From Marivirga aurantiaca (lineage in GTDB: Bacteria; Bacteroidota; Bacteroidia; Cytophagales; Cyclobacteriaceae), in the NCBI RefSeq assembly GCF_016679925.1, contig NZ_JAEQBW010000001.1, positions 992,001 through 1,056,000 of the forward strand: DNA of 64,000 nt. The letters run 5' to 3'. Position numbers and translations under genes: made by a program. The notes under the pieces were generated by a model. The model was not told where the DNA came from and made no database searches. It saw only the letters and a list, made by a program, of their open reading frames with translations. Positions 44,762-52,102 of this stretch are shown here, one piece after another; position 1 is the stretch's first letter; every line of letters starts with the position of its first letter.

Positions 44762-45649
44762 TCAATAAAATCTTCCTGACCTGAAAGCACCTGATAGTGC
44801 CACTGGAATTTCAGATTCAGCTCTGATCACACTGGCTTTAGCTGCCTGAACCCGAGCAGACATCTCCTGCTCTGTAGCAACAGCCATGGCTCGTCTTTCT
44901 TCTGCTTTTGCTTTGGCGATGCTTAAATCAGCAGTAGCCTGGTCAATTTGTAAGGCTGCACCAATATTGGTCCCGATATCTATATCTGCAATATCAATAG
45001 AAAGTATTTCAAAGGCTGTACCAGCATCCAATCCATCAGCCAATACTTTTTTGGAGATGTTTTCGGGGTTTTCCAGCACTTCATAATAGCTTTTGGCTGT
45101 ACCGATGCACGAAATAATTCCTTGTCCCACCCGGGCTTTGATAGTTTCTTCTCCGGCACCACCTACCAACCTTTGGAGATTAGTGCGTACTGTTACCCTG
45201 GCAACAGCTATTAATTGAATTCCATCCAGAGATACACCGGTAATGGCAGGAACAATGATCATATAAGGAGTTACCGATACCTGTACCGCCTGTAATACAT
45301 CCCGTCCGGCCAGATCAATGGCAGTGGCTTGTTTAAAACTTAATTTTAAATTGGCCTTATCGGCTACAATTAGTGCTTTGATAACATTGGGTAAATTTCC
45401 ATTGGCCAAGTAATGGGTTTCCATCTCGCTGGTAGTTACATCAGTAATACCTGCTTTGGTGGCAATAATCATAGAATTGGCAATCAGACCAGGGGGAACT
45501 CTACGAAACCTCATAAAGACCAGTTCCAACAGGCTGATACGTACCCCGGAGAAAATGGCTGTAATCCATAAATTGACCGGGAAAATGAAAAAGAAAAGCC
45601 ATAAGCCAATAACAATGGCTACGATTAATATGATGGTGGTTAAAGCCAT
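44762..45649 (-). CDS. floA: Flotillin-like protein FloA, short C-terminus
   Basis: FloA is a membrane scaffold that marks ordered lipid patches. The 295-residue protein has one N-terminal membrane segment (about 3-27), then the SPFH core with [23 protein letters not shown], and [20 protein letters not shown]. The coil [19 protein letters not shown] follows. The family usually continues for about 30-35 residues with A-F-R-x-G-x-[LI]-G-I-M-D-Y-Y, but here it stops at A-F-R-S-G-R-F-Y, so the conserved tail is missing. See finding. Confidence 0.92.
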   Translation of the reverse strand: MALTTIILIVAIVIGLWLFFFIFPVNLWITAIFSGVRISLLELVFMRFRRVPPGLIANSMIIATKAGITDVTTSEMETHYLANGNLPNVIKALIVADKANLKLSFKQATAIDLAGRDVLQAVQVSVTPYMIIVPAITGVSLDGIQLIAVARVTVRTNLQRLVGGAGEETIKARVGQGIISCIGTAKSYYEVLENPENISKKVLADGLDAGTAFEILSIDIADIDIGTNIGAALQIDQATADLSIAKAKAEERRAMAVATEQEMSARVQAAKASVIRAESEIPVALSGAFRSGRFY

Positions 45650-45822
45650 TGATTAGTGATTTTTTTTTACAACCCGAATGTAGTAAAGTTTATTGATTTA
45701 TTGGGTGAAACTATTTTATTTAATAAGCTTAGGTATTTTTCACATAAACTTCAAAATACATTATTTTATTAAAATGGAATTGAAGTGATTATGTGGATGA
45801 TCTTTTTCAAAATAGATTCTGG

Positions 45823-46350
45823 CTAAAACTTATAATATAATGCCAGTTCTCCGGTGACGTTTAGTTGCTGAAAATTATCATAAAATGCATATCCAGCCAT
45901 TATATTTAGCCCTACTCTTTTTACAAAAATAATTTCAATACCAAAGCCCAGGCCATTATTGAAATAACCTTCTGTATACCGGGTTTCTTCTTGATTATTA
46001 GGCATACCAGGGTTGTAGAGGTAAGATATTTCAGAATTATAATAATAATGGTTTGCCTGATAAAGGAAAAGATTGGTCGAGTTACTTTCAATTAACATAT
46101 AGAGGAAAGTAACACCGAAACTATACCTTTCAGTTTCCTTGTCTTTATAAGGAGCAAAATTCACTTGTCCACCAAATTTTTCAGGTATATATCTAAATGA
46201 CAAGCCATAGCCTGTAGCAAATCCTGCCCCTGCACCAATACCAAATTTATACTCATTTTGTGAGCTAAGTGAGTCTGAGTCTTGAGCATGGATTTGCATG
46301 CTGATAAGCAGACTAACAACAAATACAGTGATTGACAATGGTTTGTGCAT
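45823..46350 (-). CDS. Small outer-membrane barrel-like protein
   Basis: The 175-residue protein has a signal peptide ending I-H-A-Q (about residue 22). The mature part starts with F-G-I-G-A-G-A-G-F-A-T-G-Y-G-L-S-F and proceeds in alternating strands ending E-L-A-L-Y-Y-K-F, a typical last barrel strand. This is an outer-membrane 8-stranded-barrel-like protein of unknown role. It is a single gene. Confidence 0.7.
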   Translation of the reverse strand: MHKPLSITVFVVSLLISMQIHAQDSDSLSSQNEYKFGIGAGAGFATGYGLSFRYIPEKFGGQVNFAPYKDKETERYSFGVTFLYMLIESNSTNLFLYQANHYYYNSEISYLYNPGMPNNQEETRYTEGYFNNGLGFGIEIIFVKRVGLNIMAGYAFYDNFQQLNVTGELALYYKF

Positions 46351-46548
46351 TTAATAAAATATTTGAATTTAAACTAATCCGACTTTAAAGTAAAAGTATA
46401 ATAACAGCATCTATAATCTTTAAAATCTCAGACTATACATGCTGTTATTAGTCACTTACAATTAATGCTATAACAACTAAATCATCATTTTAATATCGTT
46501 TCTTATGATAGAGGATACTTAAATAAAAGTTTGAGTTCAAATCTCATA

Positions 46549-46749
46549 TTATTTTTTGCTACGGGAGGTTATTACCCAACCTACAACAAGAATTATGGCA
46601 CTAATAATTAAGGGTGTCCAATCAGCTGAACTTACTGCTACCTCCATGCCCAAAAAGCTAAAGCTCTCTGAATCCTGCATAGCCTGGATCCCAAAAACAA
46701 TTGTTCCTATTAAGCCCACTACCAGTAAAATAATACCTGCAACTTTCAT
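46549..46749 (-). CDS. Small two-helix membrane protein
   Basis: The 66-residue protein has a hydrophobic N-terminal segment (about 3-22, V-A-G-I-I-L-L-V-V-G), a short polar loop with F-L-G-M-E-V, a second segment (about 45-60, I-I-S-A-I-I-L-V-V-G-W) and a basic end. It is like many small Bacteroidota membrane proteins of unknown function. Confidence 0.65.
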   Translation of the reverse strand: MKVAGIILLVVGLIGTIVFGIQAMQDSESFSFLGMEVAVSSADWTPLIISAIILVVGWVITSRSKK

Positions 46750-46893
46750 GTTATTTGATTTTAGATGAATTTAGAATAATAAATGAATAACTTCTACACA
46801 AACGTTACTATGGTAGACAATGTTTTTTTAAGATTAAAGAGTATTAATACAGGATGTTATCCTGAGCTGAATTAAAAATCAGTGTTTATTTGA

Positions 46894-46927
46894 ATAAAAA
46901 AATCACTGAATATTTAATCCAGTGATC
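46894..46927 (-). terminator. Terminator after the 103-residue protein
   Basis: On the minus strand ATCACTG (46920-46926) pairs with CAGTGAT (46902-46908), followed by a T-run. Confidence 0.8.
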
Positions 46928-46974
46928 TTTCCAATTAACCACACTCATCTGAATGAACGTAGACTTTAAATATA

Positions 46975-47286
46975 TTATAACAAAAGAATCAATAATAAAA
47001 CAATTATAATGATAGCGCCTACTGATAGATAAACTCCATTGCCTGTAGCTTTTAATTCCTTTTTTATTGATTTAACTTCTTTTCTTAATTCTTTTTTTTC
47101 CTCACGGCTCATACCTTCTTTGGAAAGATTGTTAATTTCATCCAATCGATTGAGCAAAGAAGTGACGTGTGCCGGAGTAGCTGTGTTTTCTGTAGGGGTT
47201 TCTGCTCCGGAATTGGCCGAAGTTTGAATAGGACTTACAATAACTAGTAAACATGCAGTAAGCAATCCGATCGTTAATTTTTTCAT
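46975..47286 (-). CDS. Exported small protein with coiled middle and C-terminal helix
   Basis: The ATG at 47286 gives M-K-K-L-T and a signal peptide (to about A-N-S). The in-frame ATG at 47319 is less likely. The 103-residue protein has a Thr/Pro-rich linker, a charged helix E-E-K-K-E-L-R-K-E-V-K-S-I-K-K-E-L (about 58-80) and a final hydrophobic helix (about 85-103). It is probably an envelope-anchored protein. It heads the group of small envelope proteins to 49156. Confidence 0.65.
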   Translation of the reverse strand: MKKLTIGLLTACLLVIVSPIQTSANSGAETPTENTATPAHVTSLLNRLDEINNLSKEGMSREEKKELRKEVKSIKKELKATGNGVYLSVGAIIIIVLLLILLL

Positions 47287-47453
47287 GATATTGAGTTTTA
47301 GGTGTATAAAATTATCCACGTGTAAAATTCTCTTACTTTTCCTTCATTATTCTTACATAATGATTATTATATATTACATAAATCTTAGAATTCTATCTTC
47401 TATTTGTTCCCTCCAATAATTTAAAGAGGCATAATAATTACTCTTAGCCGATT

Positions 47454-47816
47454 CTATGTGAATTTATTTTTAATCCTTGTTATCACACCAAACAAGTTTC
47501 TATTGATTATATAGGAAGAAATATTTCTCACAACCAGAGATGATAGAAAGCCTATCACTGTTTTATGTCGGCCCCAAATCTGATCTATCACTAAATTGGC
47601 TCCGGCAATAAGTCCGGCTTTGGATAAACTTCCGGCCACATCACCTGGAGGAATCAGCTCGCCCACTGTGTTTTTGATGAGCCTTGAGGGATTCAAGGAA
47701 TTTGTGAATTCTTCAAATGAAGCATTTAACGCTGCTTCTTCATTAAATTTCCGGATTTTTAATTCCTTTATATGGGCTTTTAAGTCCTGGTGGTTATTGA
47801 TAAAAGTAGGTTCCAT
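47454..47816 (-). CDS. Hypothetical protein of the Holin-X/YtxH cluster
   Basis: The 120-residue protein has a charged N-terminus, then L-I-K-N-T-V-G-E-L-I-P-P-G-D-V-A-G-S-L-S-K-A-G-L-I-A-G-A-N-L-V-I-D, then a mildly hydrophobic amphipathic segment. No family recognised. It ends the unit that begins with the Holin-X-like gene 21 bases upstream. Likely membrane-associated. Confidence 0.65.
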   Translation of the reverse strand: MEPTFINNHQDLKAHIKELKIRKFNEEAALNASFEEFTNSLNPSRLIKNTVGELIPPGDVAGSLSKAGLIAGANLVIDQIWGRHKTVIGFLSSLVVRNISSYIINRNLFGVITRIKNKFT

Positions 47817-47837
47817 GTTTCTTATCAGAATAAATGC

Positions 47838-48182
47838 TTAATAATTTCGGAAGATAGATTTGATTATTAAATCACGGATAGGATTGCGAAGTATCTTTTT
47901 CCGACCTAAAATGAATATAATTCCAACCAATAGATAAAAGCCCCCCATAATCAAAAAACCTCCATAAGTGGATTCCAGTAATTCTGATAAATAAAGACTA
48001 AGGCCTATACTTAAGAATAAGAGTACCAAATAGAGCACCAATGCTATGATTGACAAAGCTATAACATTGGGAGCAATTGTGGTGGCTCTTTCTGTTGCCT
48101 CCAGTTTTGCCAATTTGATATTGGTTTTCACAAACTGCTTTAAATTGCTTGTCAATTCATCAATTTTTGCTTTATCAAACAT
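47838..48182 (-). CDS. Phage holin-like membrane protein (Holin-X superfamily III)
   Basis: The 114-residue protein has an amphipathic N-terminal helix L-K-Q-F-V-K-T-N-I-K-L-A-K-L-E-A-T-E-R-A, two hydrophobic segments (about 37-63 and 75-95) and a basic end. The layout and the K-L-E-A-x-E-R motif match the Holin-X/YqjE family, which is widespread on chromosomes and not phage-linked. Role is unknown; relatives are induced in envelope stress. It precedes the 120-residue gene. Confidence 0.8.
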   Translation of the reverse strand: MFDKAKIDELTSNLKQFVKTNIKLAKLEATERATTIAPNVIALSIIALVLYLVLLFLSIGLSLYLSELLESTYGGFLIMGGFYLLVGIIFILGRKKILRNPIRDLIIKSIFRNY

Positions 48183-48369
48183 TATAGGTTGGTTTTCAGA
48201 AGGTAATAGTTGAGATATCCGGATTGCGAATTATTTAATTATTATTTATTCAAACCTTTTAACAACTTTTAGGAAGGATGGCAGGATTGCCCATGCTTCT
48301 TTAGCAGAATATTTCGTGGGTTCTGGAAACAAATAATTTATTTAAAACGTAATTTTTTCCGCATAAAAA

Positions 48370-48412
48370 AAGCCATCTAAAAGCAACTTCTTTTAGATGG
48401 CTTGAGGTTTAT
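48370..48412 (-). terminator. Terminator of the ytxH gene
   Basis: On the minus strand AGCCATCTAAAAG (48402-48390) pairs with CTTTTAGATGGCT (48383-48371), a perfect 13-bp stem with a 6-base loop and a run of seven T. Confidence 0.9.
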
Positions 48413-48747
48413 AGGTTCTGTTTTAAGTTATCCGCTTTGCTGGATGTTTCACTGGCTTTTTCCTTCACCATATCCTTGGTAGTTTCTTTTACCTCACTGG
48501 ATAATTTTTCAGCTTTGGCTTCAGTATATCCAATCAGTCGCATGGCTCTGTCCCTAATGCTCTCGGTTTCCTGCGCCAACTTCTCCTTAAAATCATGCGT
48601 CATTTTATTGACTTCTTCAGATAACTTATCCCGCGTTTTGCGTCCATCGGATGGAGCAAATAAAATCCCTAAGGCCGCACCAGATATGGCGCCAATAAGC
48701 AAGCCTGCTAATACTTTCCCGTTCCCATTGTTTTGTGTATGTTCCAT
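48409..48747 (-). CDS. YtxH domain protein
   Basis: The 112-residue protein has the YtxH opening: polar start, then V-L-A-G-L-L-I-G-A-I-S-G-A-A-L-G-I-L-F-A-P-S-D-G-R-K-T-R-D-K-L (about 11-41). This is a Gly-rich helix followed by a coiled coil (about 42-108) of Lys/Glu/Ala. Such proteins are associated with general or salt stress. It is in a stress-type cluster with the lmo0937-like gene 22 bases upstream. Confidence 0.9.
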   Translation of the reverse strand: MEHTQNNGNGKVLAGLLIGAISGAALGILFAPSDGRKTRDKLSEEVNKMTHDFKEKLAQETESIRDRAMRLIGYTEAKAEKLSSEVKETTKDMVKEKASETSSKADNLKQNL

Positions 48748-48769
48748 GATAGTTTTATTTCTTGTTGAT

Positions 48770-48922
48770 TTATATTCTTCCCCCTCTTATTACTCTTAGA
48801 ATAATTGCAATTATTGCAATAACAATAAGAATGTGGATAATACCACCTGCACTGTAAGCAAAAAAGCCTACCGCCCAGGCAATTATTAAGATTACTGCAA
48901 TAACATAAAGTAAATTACTCAT
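48770..48922 (-). CDS. lmo0937-family small membrane protein
   Basis: The 50-residue gene encodes M-S-N-L-L-Y-V-I-A-V-I-L-I-I-A-W-A-V-G-F-F-A-Y, then S-A-G-G-I-I-H-I-L-I-V-I-A-I-I-A and a basic end R-V-I-R-G-G-R-I. This is the two-helix pattern of the lmo0937 family, small membrane proteins often found near YtxH and CsbD stress genes. It lies directly upstream of ytxH. Confidence 0.85.
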   Translation of the reverse strand: MSNLLYVIAVILIIAWAVGFFAYSAGGIIHILIVIAIIAIILRVIRGGRI

Positions 48923-48976
48923 AGTACTAAAATTTAGTGAATTGTTTATTTGATGAATTTTGATTTAAAATGCGCT

Positions 48977-49156
48977 TTAATTTGATTTTTCCATATAAGG
49001 TAGTATGTCTCTTTCAAAATATACTAACTCTTTCCTTTTGGTGTCTTCTTCTACTTTGCAATAGTAGATACCAGAAACACAACGACTTATATACAATTTC
49101 TGGGAGGGGCGTGTTCTTTCATATACAACTTCCCCCTTTTTGTATTTCGTTTCCAT
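48977..49156 (-). CDS. Conserved 59-residue small protein
   Basis: The protein starts M-E-T-K-Y-K-K-G-E-V-V-Y-E-R, has a Cys pair C-V-S-G-I-Y-Y-C (residues 26 and 33) and ends L-V-Y-F-E-R-D-I-L. I recall similar short proteins with G-x-V-V-Y-E-R and K-E-L-V-Y-F-E-R-D in Bacteroidota, next to stress or envelope genes. The two Cys may bind metal or be a disulfide. It is 54 bases upstream of the lmo0937-like gene on the same strand. Confidence 0.75.
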   Translation of the reverse strand: METKYKKGEVVYERTRPSQKLYISRCVSGIYYCKVEEDTKRKELVYFERDILPYMEKSN

Positions 49157-49615
49157 AACTGTTGAAGTTTAGTTAAAAAATAGTTTTACTTTTTATAATT
49201 ATCTATAAATAAATAATTAATACTGGTTCATTTTTATTAAAAAATAATTAGTCTTTTATATGCTTTACTTTCTCTTTTTCGATTAACATTTTTTGAAAAA
49301 TCATTTTCTCACATTTCAAAGGTCGTCAGATCAATGCTCCATTTTATTACAAAATGCCTGTCAAATCTTATATGTTTTACTGATATTGTTCGATAAAGGT
49401 TGCAAATGTTACGATTAAGCACTTTAAACTGTCGATAAAGTATTTTTTCGTTAATTTGAATTGGCGGGAATTTATTGAATTTTTCATCAACGGCAGGGGT
49501 AGGGGTGATGTTTGATATTACAACCTCAGAAGTTGTCTGTTAGGAAAGAATGTCGGATAGAAGTATGCTCTATCTATTTTACATTTTAAAAATGAATAAT
49601 AGGGATATAATGAAA
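49157..49615. other. Intergenic, nothing recognised
   Basis: 459 bases between the small-protein cluster and trHb. Contains AT-rich DNA with no repeat module, terminator or promoter box I can support. Confidence 0.4.
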
Positions 49616-50008
49616 TTAGGTAATTGGGCTTGAAGAATTGTTTCTATAAAATTCAATTTTATAGTTAAACATTTCAGCCATTTTTGCGGCTCTCCACTTA
49701 GCCTCTTTGGCTTTATCTCCTGTGAAATTTTCATCTATGGTTTGAAAGAATAACTCTATCCATCTTTCAAAATGGGCTTTTTCTACTGGTAAATTTGCAT
49801 GTGGAGCAAAAGGACTTCCATAGTAGGTATGCTCACCGAGCAATATGGTTTGCCAAAACCTGTACATTTTTTCCAAATGCTCCGGCCAGCGATCACCAAT
49901 TTGTTTATTGAAAATATCTGCCAGTTTATCGTCTTCCCGAACTTTGCCATAAAAGTTATCAACCAATTCTTTGATATCATTAATATTTAATATTTCCCTT
50001 GGCTCCAT
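49616..50008 (-). CDS. Group III truncated hemoglobin
   Basis: The 130-residue heme protein fits group III truncated hemoglobins: V-D-N-F-Y-G-K-V-R-E-D near the start, the central M-Y-R-F-W-Q-T-I-L-L-G, and a conserved H-x-x-L-P-V-E-K-A-H-F-E-R-W with the proximal His region about 76-82. A late W-R-A-A-K-M-A-E-M-F helix follows. These proteins bind O2 or NO. The Rrf2 regulator gene stands 69 bases upstream on the same strand, a typical NO-response pairing. Confidence 0.9.
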   Translation of the reverse strand: MEPREILNINDIKELVDNFYGKVREDDKLADIFNKQIGDRWPEHLEKMYRFWQTILLGEHTYYGSPFAPHANLPVEKAHFERWIELFFQTIDENFTGDKAKEAKWRAAKMAEMFNYKIEFYRNNSSSPIT

Positions 50009-50077
50009 TATGATAACGATTTAAATCTTATGAAATTTCTTCAGCTTAGTTGACAAACAAACTATGGTTTTAATTAC

Positions 50078-50512
50078 TCACCTTTTCAAAAAAGTCAATC
50101 CCACATTAATCCCTGTTGCAAGTTCGTAAACGCTGGTGGTTTCCAACATGTCCTTTAAGCCATCACGGATTACCTTAAATTTATTGTGAACCGGGCAAGG
50201 GAATTCCTCATCGCATTGCTTTAACCCTAAGCCACAGCCTCTGAAAATGGCGTCTCCATCTATTGTAGAGACAATCTGAATCAGTTTGATAGAATCAATT
50301 TTACTTTTTTCAATTTTAAATCCACCGGACGGTCCTTTCACTGAATCAACAATTTTATTCCTGGCCAATTGTTGCAATATTTTTGCAGTAAAAGCTTCAG
50401 GAGAATCAATCTCTTTTGCGATGTCTTTGAGACTTACCCTTTCATTGTCCAAAGACTTTAAGGCTATATAGAGAGTAGCTCTAATTCCATATTCACAGGC
50501 TTTTGAAAACAT
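50078..50512 (-). CDS. Rrf2-family (NsrR/IscR-like) regulator
   Basis: The ATG at 50512 gives M-F-S-K-A-C-E-Y-G-I-R-A, the usual Rrf2 start; the longer frame to 50533 reads into the promoter. The 144-residue protein has a winged helix (about 20-70) and then the iron-sulfur cluster C-x5-C-x5-C in G-C-G-L-G-L-K-Q-C-D-E-E-F-P-C-P. The arrangement fits NsrR-like Fe-S sensors, which respond to NO. Its likely target is the hemoglobin gene just downstream, and probably itself. Confidence 0.9.
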   Translation of the reverse strand: MFSKACEYGIRATLYIALKSLDNERVSLKDIAKEIDSPEAFTAKILQQLARNKIVDSVKGPSGGFKIEKSKIDSIKLIQIVSTIDGDAIFRGCGLGLKQCDEEFPCPVHNKFKVIRDGLKDMLETTSVYELATGINVGLTFLKR

Positions 50513-50530
50513 TTTTCTTTTCTTAAGTAA

Positions 50531-50538
50531 CAAAGTTA
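50531..50538 (-). promoter_or_regulatory. -7 box of the Rrf2/hemoglobin unit
   Basis: On the minus strand TAACTTTG fits TAnnTTTG, 18 bases before the ATG. A TTG at 50559-50561 is 20 bases further upstream, near the -33 spacing. Confidence 0.55.
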
Positions 50539-50579
50539 AGAATATGGATTAAACAGGACAATTTTATCCGATGAATTTT

Positions 50580-50650
50580 TCATTTCAGTATATATTTATT
50601 TCCAATGGTCACACAGGTATAGTCGGGAAAGCTATTCCTCGGCTGGCAAC
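50580..50650 (-). repeat. Diverged upstream repeat unit at the Rrf2 gene
   Basis: On the plus strand TATATTTATTTCCAATGGTC, then ACACAGG and ATTCCTCGGCTGGCA, match the order of the pth units at 35503-35700. As at pth, the unit lies upstream of the gene in the same orientation. Confidence 0.55.
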
Positions 50651-50659
50651 GCAATTAAG

Positions 50660-50710
50660 TTAAGGCAAATCTCCTTCTCCCTATGGAGAAGGATGCAAGG
50701 TTGAGGTTTA
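50660..50710 (+). repeat. Variant of the GGAGAAGG repeat tail
   Basis: CTCCTTCTCCCTATGGAGAA followed by GGATGCAAGGTTGAGGTTT is a variant of the tail seen at 5600 and 41371. Confidence 0.5.
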
Positions 50711-50822
50711 AATTAAAACTTAACTTAATAGCATTGGCTGACCATGAGCACTCATGCTCACCTCATTAAAGAAAATATTCGTATAACTACTCAAGGAAGG
50801 AGAGTGGGAAAGGGCTTAAAAG

Positions 50823-50872
50823 AAAAAAAATCATCCTTTGTTTGCCTGAAATGGACAATCAAAAGGATGATT
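50823..50872 (-). terminator. Terminator of the 45-residue gene
   Basis: On the minus strand ATCATCCTTT (arm 50862-50871) pairs with AAAGGATGAT (arm 50830-50839), followed by a run of T. Confidence 0.85.
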
Positions 50873-50935
50873 AATAAATTTCATAAACTTCAGTATTAAT
50901 ACTTCACCGGAAAGCAAAGCTTCAATACAAAGAGT

Positions 50936-51073
50936 TTAGTTTCTTTTTTTACGTGATCTGTTTTTTGAATTTTTATTTGACTTGATTCCGTTATCTTTTT
51001 GTGAGGCTGCAGGAACATTCCAGTTTCCTCCAAAATCAGTGTGCTCTTCTCCGTAAGGCAAATTGTTTTTCAT
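50936..51073 (-). CDS. Short Lys/Asn-rich protein (45 residues)
   Basis: The gene encodes M-K-N-N-L-P-Y-G-E-E-H-T-D-F-G-G-N-W-N-V-P then a very basic C-terminus ending R-S-R-K-K-R-N. It has its own strong terminator 64 bases after the stop, which supports expression. It is probably a small cytoplasmic, nucleic-acid-binding-like protein. No family recognised. Confidence 0.55.
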   Translation of the reverse strand: MKNNLPYGEEHTDFGGNWNVPAASQKDNGIKSNKNSKNRSRKKRN

Positions 51074-51375
51074 AGTTAGCATATTTTATAACCGGAGTAA
51101 CCGGTTGGTTCATAATTTACTTATGCTTCAAAATTGAAAAAAAAACATTGCCATTATCTTACACCATCTGTTGTAAAACTTACAATTTTTACTGATTTTA
51201 TCCTTTTAGGTTAGTGAAAGAGTCAAGGGTGCTGTTTCTGAAGATTGCTCATTTAGACTTTTCGAAGACTTTATGGTGAGTATAAAATAGCTTAACTTCC
51301 TACTGTGGTATTATAAGGCCGCAGAAAGTATAGCGCAAAAAAAAAGCCTGGACATTTCCAAACTTCGTTTCCCAA
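51074..51375. other. Intergenic, nothing recognised
   Basis: About 300 bases between the 45-residue gene and the csp terminator. A run of A near 51339-51347 and AT-rich DNA only. Confidence 0.35.
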
Positions 51376-51411
51376 ATAAAAACCTCTAAGGTATAAACAC
51401 TACCTTAGGGT
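51376..51411 (-). terminator. Cold-shock gene terminator
   Basis: On the minus strand CCTAAGGTA (51401-51409) pairs with TACCTTAGAGG (51383-51393), followed by a T-run. Confidence 0.8.
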
Positions 51412-51422
51412 AAATAAATATT

Positions 51423-51881
51423 TTAACTTATCAATTTTACTTTGATAGCATTTAAACCTTTTTGACCCATTTCTGTCTCAAAAGTAACTTTATCATTTTC
51501 ATGTACATTATCAATAAGCCCGTTCACGTGCACAAAAACACTGTCCTGAGTCTCATGATCTTTTATAAAACCATACCCTTTTGACTCATTGAAGAAAGTA
51601 ATGGTTCCTTTTCTGATGGCATCAGCCGGGTCAGGAGCTTCTTGCTTGGCTATGCCAATTTGAATGTCTTCAGCCTTGATGTTTTTCTTTTTCTTGGTAG
51701 GATCTGGCGGGGTATCCGATATGTTTCCATACTCATCTACATAAGCCATCATTTCATCTACGCTTTTTCCTTTGTCAGAATTCGCTTTTCGCTCTTCCTT
51801 TTTTTGTTCTTTGTCCTGCTTCTTTCTTAGCTTTTTCTTTTCTTTTTCTTTTTTATTAAATGTTTCCTGCGATCTACCCAT
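51423..51881 (-). CDS. Cold-shock domain protein with charged N-terminal extension
   Basis: The C-terminal cold-shock domain (about residues 88-152) has G-T-I-T-F-F-N-E-S-K-G-Y-G-F-I (RNP1) and S-V-F-V-H (RNP2), which bind single-stranded RNA or DNA. The first ~50 residues are almost all Lys/Glu/Arg, a disordered basic extension common in Bacteroidota csp proteins. The ATG at 51881 (M-G-R-S-Q-E) is chosen; the upstream in-frame ATG at 51941 gives no sensible protein. A full promoter lies about 100 bases upstream, so there is a ~95-base leader, a hallmark of cold-shock genes. Confidence 0.92.
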   Translation of the reverse strand: MGRSQETFNKKEKEKKKLRKKQDKEQKKEERKANSDKGKSVDEMMAYVDEYGNISDTPPDPTKKKKNIKAEDIQIGIAKQEAPDPADAIRKGTITFFNESKGYGFIKDHETQDSVFVHVNGLIDNVHENDKVTFETEMGQKGLNAIKVKLIS

Positions 51882-51982
51882 AATTTGATTTGAATGAATT
51901 AAAATTTTAAAAGTAACTGATTTATTTTGGTGAAAATACATTCCATAAACAGAATAAATGGATTTTCAGTTCTTTTACTACA

Positions 51983-52012
51983 CAAAGGTAAGTAAAAAGT
52001 GGAAACTTTCAA
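51983..52012 (-). promoter_or_regulatory. Promoter of the cold-shock gene
   Basis: On the minus strand TTG (52010-52012) is followed after 19 bases by TACCTTTG (51990-51983), matching both Bacteroidota -33 and -7 elements. The leader to 51881 is about 95 bases. Confidence 0.7.
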
Positions 52013-52102
52013 TCATGCACATTTCATGATTTGTGAATTAAATGCTTGAAAGAGAATTATTGTAGCCTTAAATGTGAATGTTTTACAGCTATTTTCATTC
52101 CT

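Noticed and set aside
47838-48182. Prophage remnant suggested by the holin-like protein
   Set aside because: Holin-X family proteins are common chromosomal genes, and no other phage gene is near.
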